The notes beneath the pieces are model-generated. The model was not told where the DNA came from, did no database searches, and saw only the letters and a program-made list of their open reading frames with translations. From Salinicola rhizosphaerae (GTDB taxonomy: Bacteria; Pseudomonadota; Gammaproteobacteria; Pseudomonadales; Halomonadaceae): DNA of 39,342 nucleotides. A program made the translations under genes and the position numbers. The stretch lies in NCBI RefSeq assembly GCF_014652715.1, contig NZ_BMZI01000006.1, positions 4,478-43,819 of the forward strand, written 5' to 3'. Below are positions 1 through 7,486 of this stretch, in pieces. Position 1 is the first letter of the stretch; each line of letters starts with the position of its first letter.

Positions 1-231
1 GTCTACCAGAGTAACGAGCCTGACGTACCCTGTACTAATCAACCGATTCAACCGCGTACGAACAGCGTCAGCGGACAGCCCAATTGTCCCCCCTAGCTCA
101 GCGTAAGAGCGTCGAGCATCATCACGCAGCAGATTAACCAAAGCTAAATCTTTATGATCTACACTGTATGCGAAGCTGCCAACGGTAGGCTTGGGGCTTT
201 CCTCAGCTTCGTTCTGCAACTCCTTGCCCAT
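1..231 (-). CDS. Lrp/AsnC-family transcriptional regulator, N-terminal part (runs off the window)
   Basis: The reverse strand from 231 encodes 77 residues without a stop and continues past base 1. After a polar N-terminus, residues about 27-77 read as an AsnC-type winged helix: DLALVNLLRDDARRSYAEL, then GLSADAVRTRLNRLISTGYV, the usual Lrp pattern of a short helix followed by a recognition helix and an I..G.I/V wing. Such proteins bind DNA as small-molecule-responsive dimers or octamers; the ligand domain lies outside the window. The ATG at 229-231 has only a weak ribosome site. The gene is convergent in neither direction with the helicase; it lies downstream of it on the same strand, after a terminator, so it is a separate unit. 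Confidence 0.7.
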   Translation of the reverse strand, partial: MGKELQNEAEESPKPTVGSFAYSVDHKDLALVNLLRDDARRSYAELGGTIGLSADAVRTRLNRLISTGYVRLVTLVD

Positions 232-476
232 CAGTCATTTTTCCATTCGAGCCGATGATTCGCTAACCTCAAATTGGTCACAGCGTACTAAGCAGCATGA
301 GTAGCATACCAAATAGATGATTTCCTGAGCGTGAAACCATGCCCTGCCTGAGTCTCTGAGCAAAACCCCAAAATACAACACGGAACCAGAATATCGGCGA
401 GGTTGCCTGCCCCTCCACTACAACCACCCTCGGGAACAGCGCCCGAAGGCGCTGCGCGCCATGCTTGGCGCACTAC

Positions 477-502
477 TAAAAAACCCCTCCGAAGAGGGGT
501 TG
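477..502 (-). terminator. Rho-independent terminator after the helicase gene
   Basis: On the minus strand AACCCCTC-TTCG-GAGGGGTT forms a perfect 8-bp stem with a UUCG loop, followed at once by TTTTTT. It lies just after the helicase stop codon (518-520) and closes the left accessory block. Bases 232-476, between it and the Lrp-type gene, show no convincing gene. Confidence 0.9.
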
Positions 503-517
503 GGGTGAACCTGGTCG

Positions 518-2743
518 TCACGCGACCAGCTGACGGGCCAGTTCCATTTCTACAGACTCACCATCGCTGTTGAGCGCATCGAGCCCTGACTCGGGGATGT
601 CCCCTGACGTGCTCTGCGCCACGGCGATCTTGGCCGCCATCAACCGCAGACAGGCTATTTGTGACGTCTCGGCGTAGCCGAAGAACACCACCCGAACTGC
701 CCGATGCTGACCGATACGCCAGGAGCGCCGCGCGGCCTGCTGCAGGGTGTAGACGTTCCAGCCGGTCTGCATGAACACGATCGTCGGGAAGTCGAGAAGA
801 TCCAAGCCAGTCTTGACCAGCTCCGGGTTGGTGACCAGGACATCGATCCCCTTCTCAACTTGATCCGCGATCCAGTCTTCCCGCCGACTGGTGTCGACGC
901 TCGAGCGCAACACGGCCACTTTGAGGCCCTCTTGCTCGAGCACGCGCTTCAGGCGACTCGTGGTATCGCGCTTGCCGGTGTAGGTGGAGTAGACCAGCAC
1001 CTTGCGGCCCTGGGCCTTCTCCGATCGGCATAGCTCGACCAGCTCGTCCTCCTTCGGCATCGTCGACGCTTCGTCGAAAATCGACTTGGCGAAGCTGATC
1101 AGTGCCCGCGAACGCGGGTGCTTGACCGCTTCCGGTCGAAAACAGCAGTCAGGCCACGCCAGCAGCACATTGAGCACCACACCCAGAAGCGTGGTGTCCT
1201 TGTGTGCCAGCGCTTCTCTCAGCGCCTGTGTCAGCTCTCCAGAGAGCTTGTCATAGGCACTGGCCTGAGCAGACGACATCGGGACTTCCACGAACTCCTC
1301 GTCATAGGGCGGCAGAACATCGCCGCCGATATCCTTGAGCTTGAGGAAGACCGTGAAGGGCAACACGTAGCGCAGGATGCCCTTGGGGCCGAAACCCGGT
1401 GCCTTCACCGTGCGCACCGAGGTTTTCCGCCCCTTCGCCGTCTTGTGTCCAGCGCCCTCACGCTCCGAATAGATGTCCTTGAGGACACCGTGCTCGCGCA
1501 TGAAGGCCATGGACGCCGCACCCAGTGAATTGCGCTGGGGACGATAGCCGTCTTCGATCATCACCGGTGTCAGGATCCGGAAGAGCAGATAGAACAGGTC
1601 GTCGGCGTAGCCGCCCATCAGCGTGCCGGTCAACAACAGCGTCCTGCGTGCCTTCGCTGCCAGTACGCCCATGGCCTGGCCCTGGGCCGACCCCGCGTTC
1701 TTATACTCATGCCCCTCGTCGACGATCAGCAGGTCGAAGAATTGGTCCGGCAGATAGCGCTTTATGAACTCGCTCGGCTGGAAACCGCCTTCACCGAAGC
1801 CGAACTCAATGTTGGCCATCGCCCGCTCCATCCTCGTCGCCTGTCGATCGTTGAACACCAGGTCGCCGTTCTCGTCCATCAGGTTGATGAACTCGTGCAC
1901 ATTGTCGGCCAGCATCGACGAGAGAAATCCCTCGCCAAACTGGTCGATCAGCTTCTCGGACGTCACCTTGCCGATGGTGGGAATGCGCTGCAGCGCCTTG
2001 AGCACCGAACGACGCTGGGCATCCCCTTCGGGCTGCCGCTGTCGTATGAGTGTCCAGAGCTGGCCACCGCATCCCGCGCACGCCTGCTGACGCTCGGTCT
2101 GCTGGAACGACTCGAACCGGATCGGCTCATTGTCGTTGTCGAGGATCATGCGGCCGCAATCCGGACACGCCGCGAAGCGGCCGGACAGCGTGCGCCTGGG
2201 AGTCGCCACCGGTACCCAGTGAAACCCCATCCGCATCCGTACACGACCCAGCACGAAGAATTCCGGCCGGCCATCGTCTGGCTGCCCCAACTGCTCGCGC
2301 AGCTTGAGTAATTTCGCCAGCGTGTCCGGTCCATTGAGAACCCAGACCCGAGCTTCGGGCACCGTCTCGAGGATCTCTCGCCGCCACTTGTAGACCAGGT
2401 GCGGCGGCGAGACGATCAGCGATCGACGATAGCCTTCGGTCGCCATAACGGCGGCGACGGCGATCGCCATCATCGTCTTGCCGGTCCCCATCTCGGCGTT
2501 GATTACGCCGGCACGCTCGTTCTGGTCCAGCAGCAGCGCGCAGATCGCGTGAACAACATCTGCCTGTGCTTCAAACGGCTGGCGTGCCAGCGCGTTCATC
2601 ACCGCCTGTCGCGCCGGGTTCCCTCGGCCGTCGTAGACCGGGGGGTGGGTTTGGTTGAGCGTATCCAGAAGGCCGTCGCCGAACTCATCGATAAAATCGT
2701 TGAGCGCGATGACATTATCCGGTGCTGTGCAGGGCATGTTCAT
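518..2743 (-). CDS. SNF2-type DEAD/DEAH-box helicase with an inserted zinc ribbon
   Basis: A 741-residue superfamily 2 helicase or translocase. Walker A is EMGTGKT (residues 84-90), the DEGH box is at 342-345, LLTGT (370-374) is motif III, and near residue 690 ARRSWRIGQ is the Q-x-x-GR-x-x-R-IGQ type motif VI of the SNF2 group. Between the two ATP-binding motifs lie CPDC (193-196) and CAGC (222-225), likely a four-cysteine zinc ribbon. The longer reading frame to 2884 is rejected because ATG 2743 is preceded by GGAGA at good spacing, and the extra codons would cover the leader hairpins. ICEs of this class often carry such a helicase beside a methyltransferase; its exact role (element replication or defence) is not known to me. 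Confidence 0.85.
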   Translation of the reverse strand: MNMPCTAPDNVIALNDFIDEFGDGLLDTLNQTHPPVYDGRGNPARQAVMNALARQPFEAQADVVHAICALLLDQNERAGVINAEMGTGKTMMAIAVAAVMATEGYRRSLIVSPPHLVYKWRREILETVPEARVWVLNGPDTLAKLLKLREQLGQPDDGRPEFFVLGRVRMRMGFHWVPVATPRRTLSGRFAACPDCGRMILDNDNEPIRFESFQQTERQQACAGCGGQLWTLIRQRQPEGDAQRRSVLKALQRIPTIGKVTSEKLIDQFGEGFLSSMLADNVHEFINLMDENGDLVFNDRQATRMERAMANIEFGFGEGGFQPSEFIKRYLPDQFFDLLIVDEGHEYKNAGSAQGQAMGVLAAKARRTLLLTGTLMGGYADDLFYLLFRILTPVMIEDGYRPQRNSLGAASMAFMREHGVLKDIYSEREGAGHKTAKGRKTSVRTVKAPGFGPKGILRYVLPFTVFLKLKDIGGDVLPPYDEEFVEVPMSSAQASAYDKLSGELTQALREALAHKDTTLLGVVLNVLLAWPDCCFRPEAVKHPRSRALISFAKSIFDEASTMPKEDELVELCRSEKAQGRKVLVYSTYTGKRDTTSRLKRVLEQEGLKVAVLRSSVDTSRREDWIADQVEKGIDVLVTNPELVKTGLDLLDFPTIVFMQTGWNVYTLQQAARRSWRIGQHRAVRVVFFGYAETSQIACLRLMAAKIAVAQSTSGDIPESGLDALNSDGESVEMELARQLVA

Positions 2744-2807
2744 GTCCGTCTCCAATGAAAACGGGCAGAACACGCCCCCTACGGGCAATGTTCTGCCCGT
2801 AGGGGTT
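2744..2807 (-). promoter_or_regulatory. Switch-like leader L1 (before the helicase gene)
   Basis: Reading the minus strand: arm a CCCCTACGGGCA and arm b TGCCCGTAGGGG form a perfect 12-bp hairpin (2776-2805). Arm c GTTCTGCCCGT (2761-2771) is a perfect 11-base complement of ACGGGCAGAAC in arm a plus the loop, so b and c compete for a. Part of c, CCGTTTTC, can also pair with GGAGACGG, which contains the ribosome-binding site. Just upstream GCACGCTC-ATG-GAGCGTGC (about 2809-2828) is another perfect 8-bp hairpin, without a U-run. Confidence 0.7.
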
Positions 2808-2834
2808 GGCACGCTCCATGAGCGTGCGTGGTGG

Positions 2835-4013
2835 TTATGCCGTCTCGGCGTCCGAGGCGGTCGATTCAGATGGTGCCGGCGCATCCAGTGCCGGCGTCGA
2901 GGTGATCTTGAACAGTCGCCCCTTGTCGGGAGAACCAGGCGTGACGTCCCAGGCCATGATGGCTGGCACGAAACGATCGGTCAGAATTCGACGCTCGCTG
3001 ACGTTGCCGTCGGCGTCCTCGTCGAACTCGACCTTCGAGGACTTCTCCTTGAAGGTATCGCCCTTCACAACCAGTTGACGCCCCGACCGCGAGGTCACGA
3101 TGCCCGATATGCCTCCTGCTGCCAGGGACAGCGCGAGGTGCCAGCTGGAAAGCCGGCGCAGCGGACGTCGCTGCGTGGCTCCATCGGTCCAGAACGCGAG
3201 GTTGAAGTCGGGCCATAGTCCGCCCAACTGATCGATTTCCTGCCCCAACTGCTCGGGTTCCAGCGACATGCGGTAGCAGTGAGGTGTGTTACCGATCGCC
3301 GGCGGCACGTCATACAGACCATCACACCAGATCTCGGGCAGCGGCTCGGGCTTGAATTCTCCCAGTCCGATTTGCTGCAACATCTTCCTGTTGGGTTTGG
3401 TCCTGTCGTTGGCCAGTAGTGCATTACGCTTTGTGCGAACGCCGAAGACGACGACCTGCTTGAACGTATCGACCGCGGCCTCGAACGCCGTGACGCGATC
3501 GAAGTGTTGGCTGACCCAGCTCGATAGCTCATCGTCGAAGACGTAGTGCGGCACGATCATCACCAGGATCCCGCCGTACTGCAGCAGGTGAACACAGCGC
3601 TGGTAGAAAAACTTTTCCAGCCGCTGCCGGCCTTTGCCCGCGTATCCCTTGCTCCCGCCGGTCTCGCTGACGAGATCGCCGTAGGGTGGATTGAAGAACA
3701 TCATGCCAAACGAGCGCGGCGATATGACGGTATCCATTAGATCCGACTGGATGCCGACATCGACCAAGCCCTGCATGTGACGCGCTCGCTCGAGATCGTA
3801 CTCGATACCGTAGGCATCGGTTCGTCCCCGGCCCAGCCGGTGGGCGCTTTCAAGGATCGCATGGCCTTCGCCGGCACACGGGTCCAGAATGCGCACCCGC
3901 TGGTCGTGCGAGGTGCCCAATGCCTGAAGAGCACGTTCGATCGTGTCCTCGTCGGTCGGGTAGTAGCCGTTCTTGGCGAAGTTGCGCGCCAGGCGTGGAA
4001 ACATCAGAGCCAT
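2835..4013 (-). CDS. DUF6094-type class I SAM-dependent DNA methyltransferase
   Basis: A 392-residue protein with methyltransferase motif I, ILDPCAGEGH (residues 42-51), an acidic EYD at 71-73, and the catalytic NPPYG at 108-112, the signature of N6-adenine (or N4-cytosine) DNA methyltransferases. The start region, MALMFPRLARNFAKNGYYPT, is what I recall for DUF6094 proteins of PFGI-1-like ICEs. The ATG at 4013 follows GGGAGG by 6 bases and lies 15 bases after the preceding gene, so both share one mRNA and the L2 leader. Roles consistent with this are self-methylation against host restriction or regulation of the element. No restriction nuclease is seen next to it. Confidence 0.8.
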   Translation of the reverse strand: MALMFPRLARNFAKNGYYPTDEDTIERALQALGTSHDQRVRILDPCAGEGHAILESAHRLGRGRTDAYGIEYDLERARHMQGLVDVGIQSDLMDTVISPRSFGMMFFNPPYGDLVSETGGSKGYAGKGRQRLEKFFYQRCVHLLQYGGILVMIVPHYVFDDELSSWVSQHFDRVTAFEAAVDTFKQVVVFGVRTKRNALLANDRTKPNRKMLQQIGLGEFKPEPLPEIWCDGLYDVPPAIGNTPHCYRMSLEPEQLGQEIDQLGGLWPDFNLAFWTDGATQRRPLRRLSSWHLALSLAAGGISGIVTSRSGRQLVVKGDTFKEKSSKVEFDEDADGNVSERRILTDRFVPAIMAWDVTPGSPDKGRLFKITSTPALDAPAPSESTASDAETA

Positions 4014-4028
4014 GATGGCCTCCCAGGT

Positions 4029-4625
4029 TCATTGCGTGGCGAGATCGCCAGAGTGGATGAGCTGACCGATGGCGTCCTGGACGCTGGCCAGCGAGAGATC
4101 GATCCAGACGCCGGAGAGGCGTTCGGACGTCTGGTCGAGCATGCGGATCGCTCCGTGCTCGAGGAGCAGTTGGACGACCGAGGGTCGCCAGTGATCCAGC
4201 AGCGGAAACGCAGCAAGATCTCGCAGACGTGACCAGAGCATCGCGCTCTTGTCCTGTCGCGAGTCGCGTTCGTTGAAGATCGCGTAGCACTGACGATTGG
4301 CGCGATCCGGATCCTGACAGCGTTGATCGAACAGCCAGAGGTTCAGCAGGCTGCCGAACCGTGTCTGCCGATAGGTCCGCGTCGTGTGTTTCGCCAGGCG
4401 TTCACGATCCAGCTGTAGAGCGACTGACTGACCGTCTCGTTGGAGCGTGATCCCCGTCCAGCCGCCTTCGGCGATCGGCAGGGTCAGCTTGGCCATCAGT
4501 TCGTGAATGGCGGTATCCCGCCCCCACAGGGACAGAAAGATCGCGCGATCGCCGTCGGCGACATAGCTATCCAGAAAAAGCTCCGGTGCCTCCTCGAGAC
4601 GCCAGAGTGGGGTTTCAGGTGACAT
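4029..4625 (-). CDS. Conserved ICE protein of unknown function
   Basis: A 198-residue soluble protein that I do not recognise. It has no signal peptide, membrane span or known motif. The middle has many charged and aromatic residues (RTYRQTRFGSLLNLWLFDQ) and the C-terminus is largely helical. It is the first gene of a two-gene unit with the DUF6094 methyltransferase 15 bases downstream, and is preceded by leader L2 with GGAGG before the ATG at 4625. Linkage suggests a partner or accessory factor for the methyltransferase, but this is inference only. Confidence 0.75.
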   Translation of the reverse strand: MSPETPLWRLEEAPELFLDSYVADGDRAIFLSLWGRDTAIHELMAKLTLPIAEGGWTGITLQRDGQSVALQLDRERLAKHTTRTYRQTRFGSLLNLWLFDQRCQDPDRANRQCYAIFNERDSRQDKSAMLWSRLRDLAAFPLLDHWRPSVVQLLLEHGAIRMLDQTSERLSGVWIDLSLASVQDAIGQLIHSGDLATQ

Positions 4626-4692
4626 GCTGCCTCCATCGACAAGGATGGGGACGAGCTGCCCCCAGGGGCAGACATCGCCCCCGGGGGTTGAG
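4626..4692 (-). promoter_or_regulatory. Switch-like leader L2
   Basis: Minus strand: arm a CCCCCGGGGGC and arm b GCCCCTGGGGG form an 11-bp hairpin with one G-U pair. Arm c TCGTCCCC can instead pair with GGGGGCGA (end of a plus loop, one G-U). Downstream CCATC pairs with GATGG immediately 5' of and overlapping the GGAGG ribosome site. The same four-part arrangement as L1 is present with different bases. Confidence 0.6.
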
Positions 4693-4699
4693 TGTTGAA

Positions 4700-4978
4700 T
4701 CAGGCCGGCACGAAACGACGCGAGTATGGGTCGTAACGCCAGACGTCACGCTCGAGACGAATCGGGGTGTGCCCGTCGAGGTAGATCGTGGTGAGGTATC
4801 GATCGCGATAGGTCAGTGCCTGCCGCGCCGAGGCTTCGGGTATGCCCTCCGAGATGAAGAACTCAATCAGCTCCTCATCTGATGAGGATTCATCGTTGGC
4901 GAGCAGATCTTCGATCGTGTGGAGCCGGGTCTCGGTTAGTGCCGAGAACGCCGGCGCCATGGGGTGAGTGGTCGACAT
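4700..4978 (-). CDS. Small conserved ICE protein, unknown function
   Basis: A 92-residue acidic protein. The N-terminal half is helical and acidic (NDESSSDEELIEFFISEGI); the C-terminal half reads as a short beta unit ending LERDVWRYDPYSRRFVPA. I know no function. The ATG at 4978 follows GGAGG and lies 15 bases after the ArdC-like gene, so it is probably co-expressed with it under leader L3. A small acidic protein beside an antirestriction gene could be a DNA mimic or a partner of ArdC, but nothing in the sequence proves it. Confidence 0.7.
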   Translation of the reverse strand: MSTTHPMAPAFSALTETRLHTIEDLLANDESSSDEELIEFFISEGIPEASARQALTYRDRYLTTIYLDGHTPIRLERDVWRYDPYSRRFVPA

Positions 4979-4993
4979 GACGTCCTCCAGGTT

Positions 4994-6145
4994 TTAAGCC
5001 GCTGCAGCAGCCGAATAGGTCCATGTCTGTGTCGCGGCATCGAATTGATAACCCATCTGCTTCAGGCGAGTGACCTGGGCACGGAAAGTACCCCGATCGA
5101 CCGTGGAATCCAGCTTGACGCTGTCGCCCAGTGGCCATTGATGCCCGAAAAGCTCGATGTCCTGATCATCCGCCTGCGGTCGGCGCTTCGGCTTGGCCTC
5201 GGCGCTCTCCTTCAGCGGCTGATCGGTCGATGCCGGCGTGCGGTTTTCCTCGTGCGTCTGCTTGAGGAATTCCGCTGCCAGACGTGCCGCGCCCGTGGCG
5301 CGAAAGATGGCTTTCTTGTCCGCCTGCAGCACGCTGATCCAGTTGGCGATGTAGGCGGCGTCGAAGGCCTCGTTGCGAATACCGAAGTGTCCGCACAGAT
5401 AGGCTGAGCCCAGCTGCGCGACCAGCTCCTCGAGCGCGTAGCGGTCGGAACCGAACGGCTCGGGGTCGGTGATCCCGATGCGAGCCAGGCGTGATTCGTG
5501 CCCGGTGGCATGGGTGAGTTCATGCAGTGCCACGCTGTAGTAACTGTCCGCGTCGTGAAAACGTTCCTTCGCGGGCATCAACACCCTGTCCTGCCGGGGG
5601 TAATACCCTGCGATCTCGCGATCCAGTGAGTGCGTGATCTTGATGCCACAGCCGTCGATGAAGTCGTCCAGCTCGCTTACGCTGTCGAATCCCTCGACCG
5701 ACGTCGCCGGCGGATTCGTGACCTCATCGGGCAGCCCGTCACACTGATCCACGTTGAACAGATTGAAGCCCCTCAGTATCGCGAAGTGCTTCTCCTTGGG
5801 GTTGCCCTCGTCGTCGAGTACCGGCTCGCCGGCGTCATCGACGATCTCGCGCTTCATGGGTTTGTAGAAGCACGCGAGCGTGCTCTTCGCACCCTTGCGT
5901 ACCGTACCCCCGGCTTCTTTCGCCTGACGAAAGGTGAGCCAACGGTCCTGGGAAAATCCTCGACCCTCGGCCTCGCCCCAGAGCAGTGGCACATTGATGC
6001 CGCTGTACTGGCGACCGGAGACGGCATTACAGGGTATGAGTGGCGTTCGGCGGGACGGATCCCAGGGCTGTCCGATACCGGGGAGATGCCCCTGCTCGAG
6101 ACTGTCCAGAATCCGATCGGTGATCGCCTGATAGATGTCGGCCAT
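4994..6145 (-). CDS. ardC: ArdC-like antirestriction protein: ssDNA-binding domain plus zincin metallopeptidase
   Basis: A 383-residue protein. Residues about 1-130 match the ArdC N-terminal (DUF1738) domain: MADIYQAITDRILDSLEQG, NAVSGRQYSGINVPLLW, W.TF.QA...G..VRKG. HELTHATGH at 208-216 is the HExxHxxGH-type zinc motif, with E239/E240 in YALEELVAQLG as the likely downstream ligand region. ArdC proteins bind single-stranded DNA and protect incoming plasmid DNA from restriction during conjugation. The C-terminal 65 residues form an extra variable domain. ATG 6145 is chosen over the longer frame to 6367 because GAGG lies 8 bases upstream and the family N-terminus starts here. It follows leader L3. 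Confidence 0.88.
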   Translation of the reverse strand: MADIYQAITDRILDSLEQGHLPGIGQPWDPSRRTPLIPCNAVSGRQYSGINVPLLWGEAEGRGFSQDRWLTFRQAKEAGGTVRKGAKSTLACFYKPMKREIVDDAGEPVLDDEGNPKEKHFAILRGFNLFNVDQCDGLPDEVTNPPATSVEGFDSVSELDDFIDGCGIKITHSLDREIAGYYPRQDRVLMPAKERFHDADSYYSVALHELTHATGHESRLARIGITDPEPFGSDRYALEELVAQLGSAYLCGHFGIRNEAFDAAYIANWISVLQADKKAIFRATGAARLAAEFLKQTHEENRTPASTDQPLKESAEAKPKRRPQADDQDIELFGHQWPLGDSVKLDSTVDRGTFRAQVTRLKQMGYQFDAATQTWTYSAAAAA

Positions 6146-6208
6146 CGTCGAAACCTCATGATGACGACCGAGATGCCCCCCACCGGGAGCGAATCCCGGT
6201 CGGGGTAG
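6146..6208 (-). promoter_or_regulatory. Switch-like leader L3 (before ardC-like gene)
   Basis: Minus strand: ACCGGGA pairs with TCCCGGT and the outer CCCC with GGGG to make the a:b hairpin with a TTCGC loop. Arm c TCTCGGTCG can pair with CGACCGGGA of arm a (9 bp, one G-U). GTCGTC at the end of c can pair with GACGAT, which includes the first two bases of the start codon. An intrinsic terminator (6209-6235) directly precedes the leader, leaving no room for a promoter between them. Confidence 0.65.
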
Positions 6209-6235
6209 AAGAGAAAAGCCCGTCGAAACGGGCTT
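6209..6235 (-). terminator. Rho-independent terminator after the 132-residue gene
   Basis: Minus strand AGCCCG-TTTCGA-CGGGCT followed by TTTCTCTT. It lies 23 bases after the stop of the upstream gene and abuts leader L3, so the ardC-like unit would need readthrough or a promoter overlapping the terminator. Confidence 0.8.
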
Positions 6236-6257
6236 ATGGAGGTGGAATAGCGTGTGT

Positions 6258-6656
6258 TCAGGCAGCCAGACGATCACGTCCAGACAGCGAGAACACCAGC
6301 GCCTGCTTGCCAAGCTGATGCTCCAGCTCGACATGGACACCGACGAACAGCGGTAGCAGTAAGCCACCAGAACGATGCGGTGCCGGTATGTCGAGATCGA
6401 GCGATCGGCTTCCTGCAGGCGCCGTTATCAGCTCGTCTCGAGCCTGCGCCAGAAACGCATCGAGGCGTTCGATCCAGTGCAGATCCTCAAGCGCCGGATG
6501 CGATGTGCCAGCCATCTCGAAGAGAGCGACCACCTCGTTGATGAGGGGCTGCTCCATCTGCACCATTACGTCGCGACGATCGGGGCAAAGCCCTAGACGT
6601 TGCGCCTTGGCGGTGAGATCGATACGGACGTTGGCGTTGTGCGTGCTGCGATTCAT
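6258..6656 (-). CDS. Conserved ICE protein of unknown function
   Basis: A 132-residue soluble protein. Visible segments are a short N-terminal polar region, NVRIDLTAKAQRLGLCPDRRDVMVQMEQPLI, a helical stretch, and a hydrophobic patch GGLLLPLFVGVHVELEHQL that looks more like a beta core than a membrane span. I do not recognise a family. The ATG at 6656 has GAGGAG 8 bases upstream; the longer frame to 6722 runs through leader L4 and is rejected. The gene is monocistronic, with its own leader before it and a terminator after it. Confidence 0.72.
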   Translation of the reverse strand: MNRSTHNANVRIDLTAKAQRLGLCPDRRDVMVQMEQPLINEVVALFEMAGTSHPALEDLHWIERLDAFLAQARDELITAPAGSRSLDLDIPAPHRSGGLLLPLFVGVHVELEHQLGKQALVFSLSGRDRLAA

Positions 6657-6728
6657 GGGTGCTTCTCCTCGGGAACAAAAAAGGGGAAGCACCTCGCCCC
6701 GTGGGGAAGGAAACTTCCCCATGGGGTG
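6657..6728 (-). promoter_or_regulatory. Switch-like leader L4, possibly also a transcription attenuator
   Basis: Minus strand: CCCCATGGGGAA (a) pairs with TTCCCCACGGGG (b), one mismatch. Arm c GCTTCCCC can pair with GGGGAAGT of a, and is followed by TTTTTT, so the a:c form resembles an intrinsic terminator. GGTGCTTC of c is also a perfect 8-base complement of GAAGCACC next to the GAGGAG ribosome site, with two further pairs into it. Confidence 0.68.
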
Positions 6729-6741
6729 GATACCGCTTGGT

Positions 6742-7278
6742 TTATGCCGACAGAACGTGTGCCTTCCAGGTATGGCGATGTGTGTTCACCTGACGGTGAT
6801 CCACCACCTTGCCCTGGTCATTGCGAACCGGCTCCTTGACCACAACCGCTTCACGCCCGAGAAACTCGAGCGCGACGGCATCGCCAACGGCCAGCGGGGT
6901 CTCATGCGCCACGCGTTTGAGATCAATCCCCCACACGGTCTTGTCGTCACCACGCTCGGGCCGCAACGTGATGTAGTAGCTGAGGCGGTTGGCCTCATCG
7001 AACTGATAGGGCGCGCTGCCATGAGCAACGATCTCTCCCTGGTGAGTCGCGCCACGGCGATGAGAGTTTGATCCCGTCTTGACGGAACCTGACGCTGCAT
7101 TCTCATTGCCGGCCGCACCGCTGCCGAAGCCAAAGCTGATGAGGCCAAGGCGCTTTAACACCACCAAGGCGACTAGCGTCAGCCAGATCCAGCGGAGTGG
7201 ATCAGGAATGACCTGTGGCAGCATGAGCGGAATCAGAACGGAGAACAGCAGGGCTCGAGAGCCTTGGAAAGGATTCAT
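6742..7278 (-). CDS. Inner-membrane protein with a C-terminal KfrB-like domain
   Basis: A 178-residue protein. Two hydrophobic segments at about residues 6-23 and 27-46 anchor it in the membrane, followed by a polar linker. Residues about 75-175 (GEIVAHGSAPYQFDEANRLSYY.., VWGIDLKRV, VGDAVALEFLGREAVVV, ending in a HTWK strand) resemble the small beta domain found in KfrB and at the C-terminus of some plasmid relaxase or primase proteins; in KfrB this is linked to plasmid maintenance. The attachment to two membrane segments is unusual. ATG 7278 has GGAG 7 bases upstream. It is the first gene of the left block and lies behind L5 in the 176-bp repeat. The KfrB assignment is from memory. Confidence 0.65.
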   Translation of the reverse strand: MNPFQGSRALLFSVLIPLMLPQVIPDPLRWIWLTLVALVVLKRLGLISFGFGSGAAGNENAASGSVKTGSNSHRRGATHQGEIVAHGSAPYQFDEANRLSYYITLRPERGDDKTVWGIDLKRVAHETPLAVGDAVALEFLGREAVVVKEPVRNDQGKVVDHRQVNTHRHTWKAHVLSA

Positions 7279-7352
7279 GGTGCAGCTCCAGTGGATCGGG
7301 TCCGGGAGATACACCATCCCATCCGGGGAAAGTGATTCCCCGGATGGGTGGT
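7279..7352 (-). promoter_or_regulatory. Switch-like leader L5
   Basis: Minus strand: CCCATCCGGGGAA (7336-7348) and TTCCCCGGATGGG (7318-7330) form a perfect 13-bp hairpin with a 5-base loop. Arm c TCCCGGA can pair with TCCGGGG of arm a. GGTGTATCTCC pairs with GGAGCTGCACC, covering the ribosome site and the bases up to the ATG (11 positions, one mismatch, one G-U). It overlaps the left end of repeat copy 1. Confidence 0.72.
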
Positions 7353-7486
7353 TCGGCGCAAAGCCGAATATTCGGAAGTGGCATCCAGCTCAGGTGAGCA
7401 CCGTCTCTCGGGATGCGTTAACGGCTTCGGGAGTTGCCCGAAGGCAAAAGGCATCACTGATGACCGTCAGTGACAAGCGGCTTACA
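7311..7486. repeat. 176-bp direct repeat, copy 1
   Basis: Nearly identical to 38804-38979, same length and orientation, with roughly 10-12 differences by eye, several of them in hairpin loops. On the minus strand it holds, in order: a TCACTGA/TCAGTGA hairpin, TTGCC-TTCG-GGCAA overlapping CTTCGGG-CAACT-CCCGAAG, a GTTAACG, and CCGAATATTCGG overlapping TTCGGC-TTTGC-GCCGAA. The overlapping hairpins are mutually exclusive. It serves as the upstream region of the KfrB-like gene. Confidence 0.9.

Noticed and set aside
704-2758. Long plus-strand frames opposite the helicase
   Set aside because: Shadows of a GC-rich coding region; their products lack motifs, whereas the minus-strand product has all helicase motifs.
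4626-4692. GC-rich leader hairpins as ordinary intrinsic terminators
   Set aside because: Most lack a U-run, they lie just before ribosome sites rather than after stops, and true terminators are separately present before several of them.
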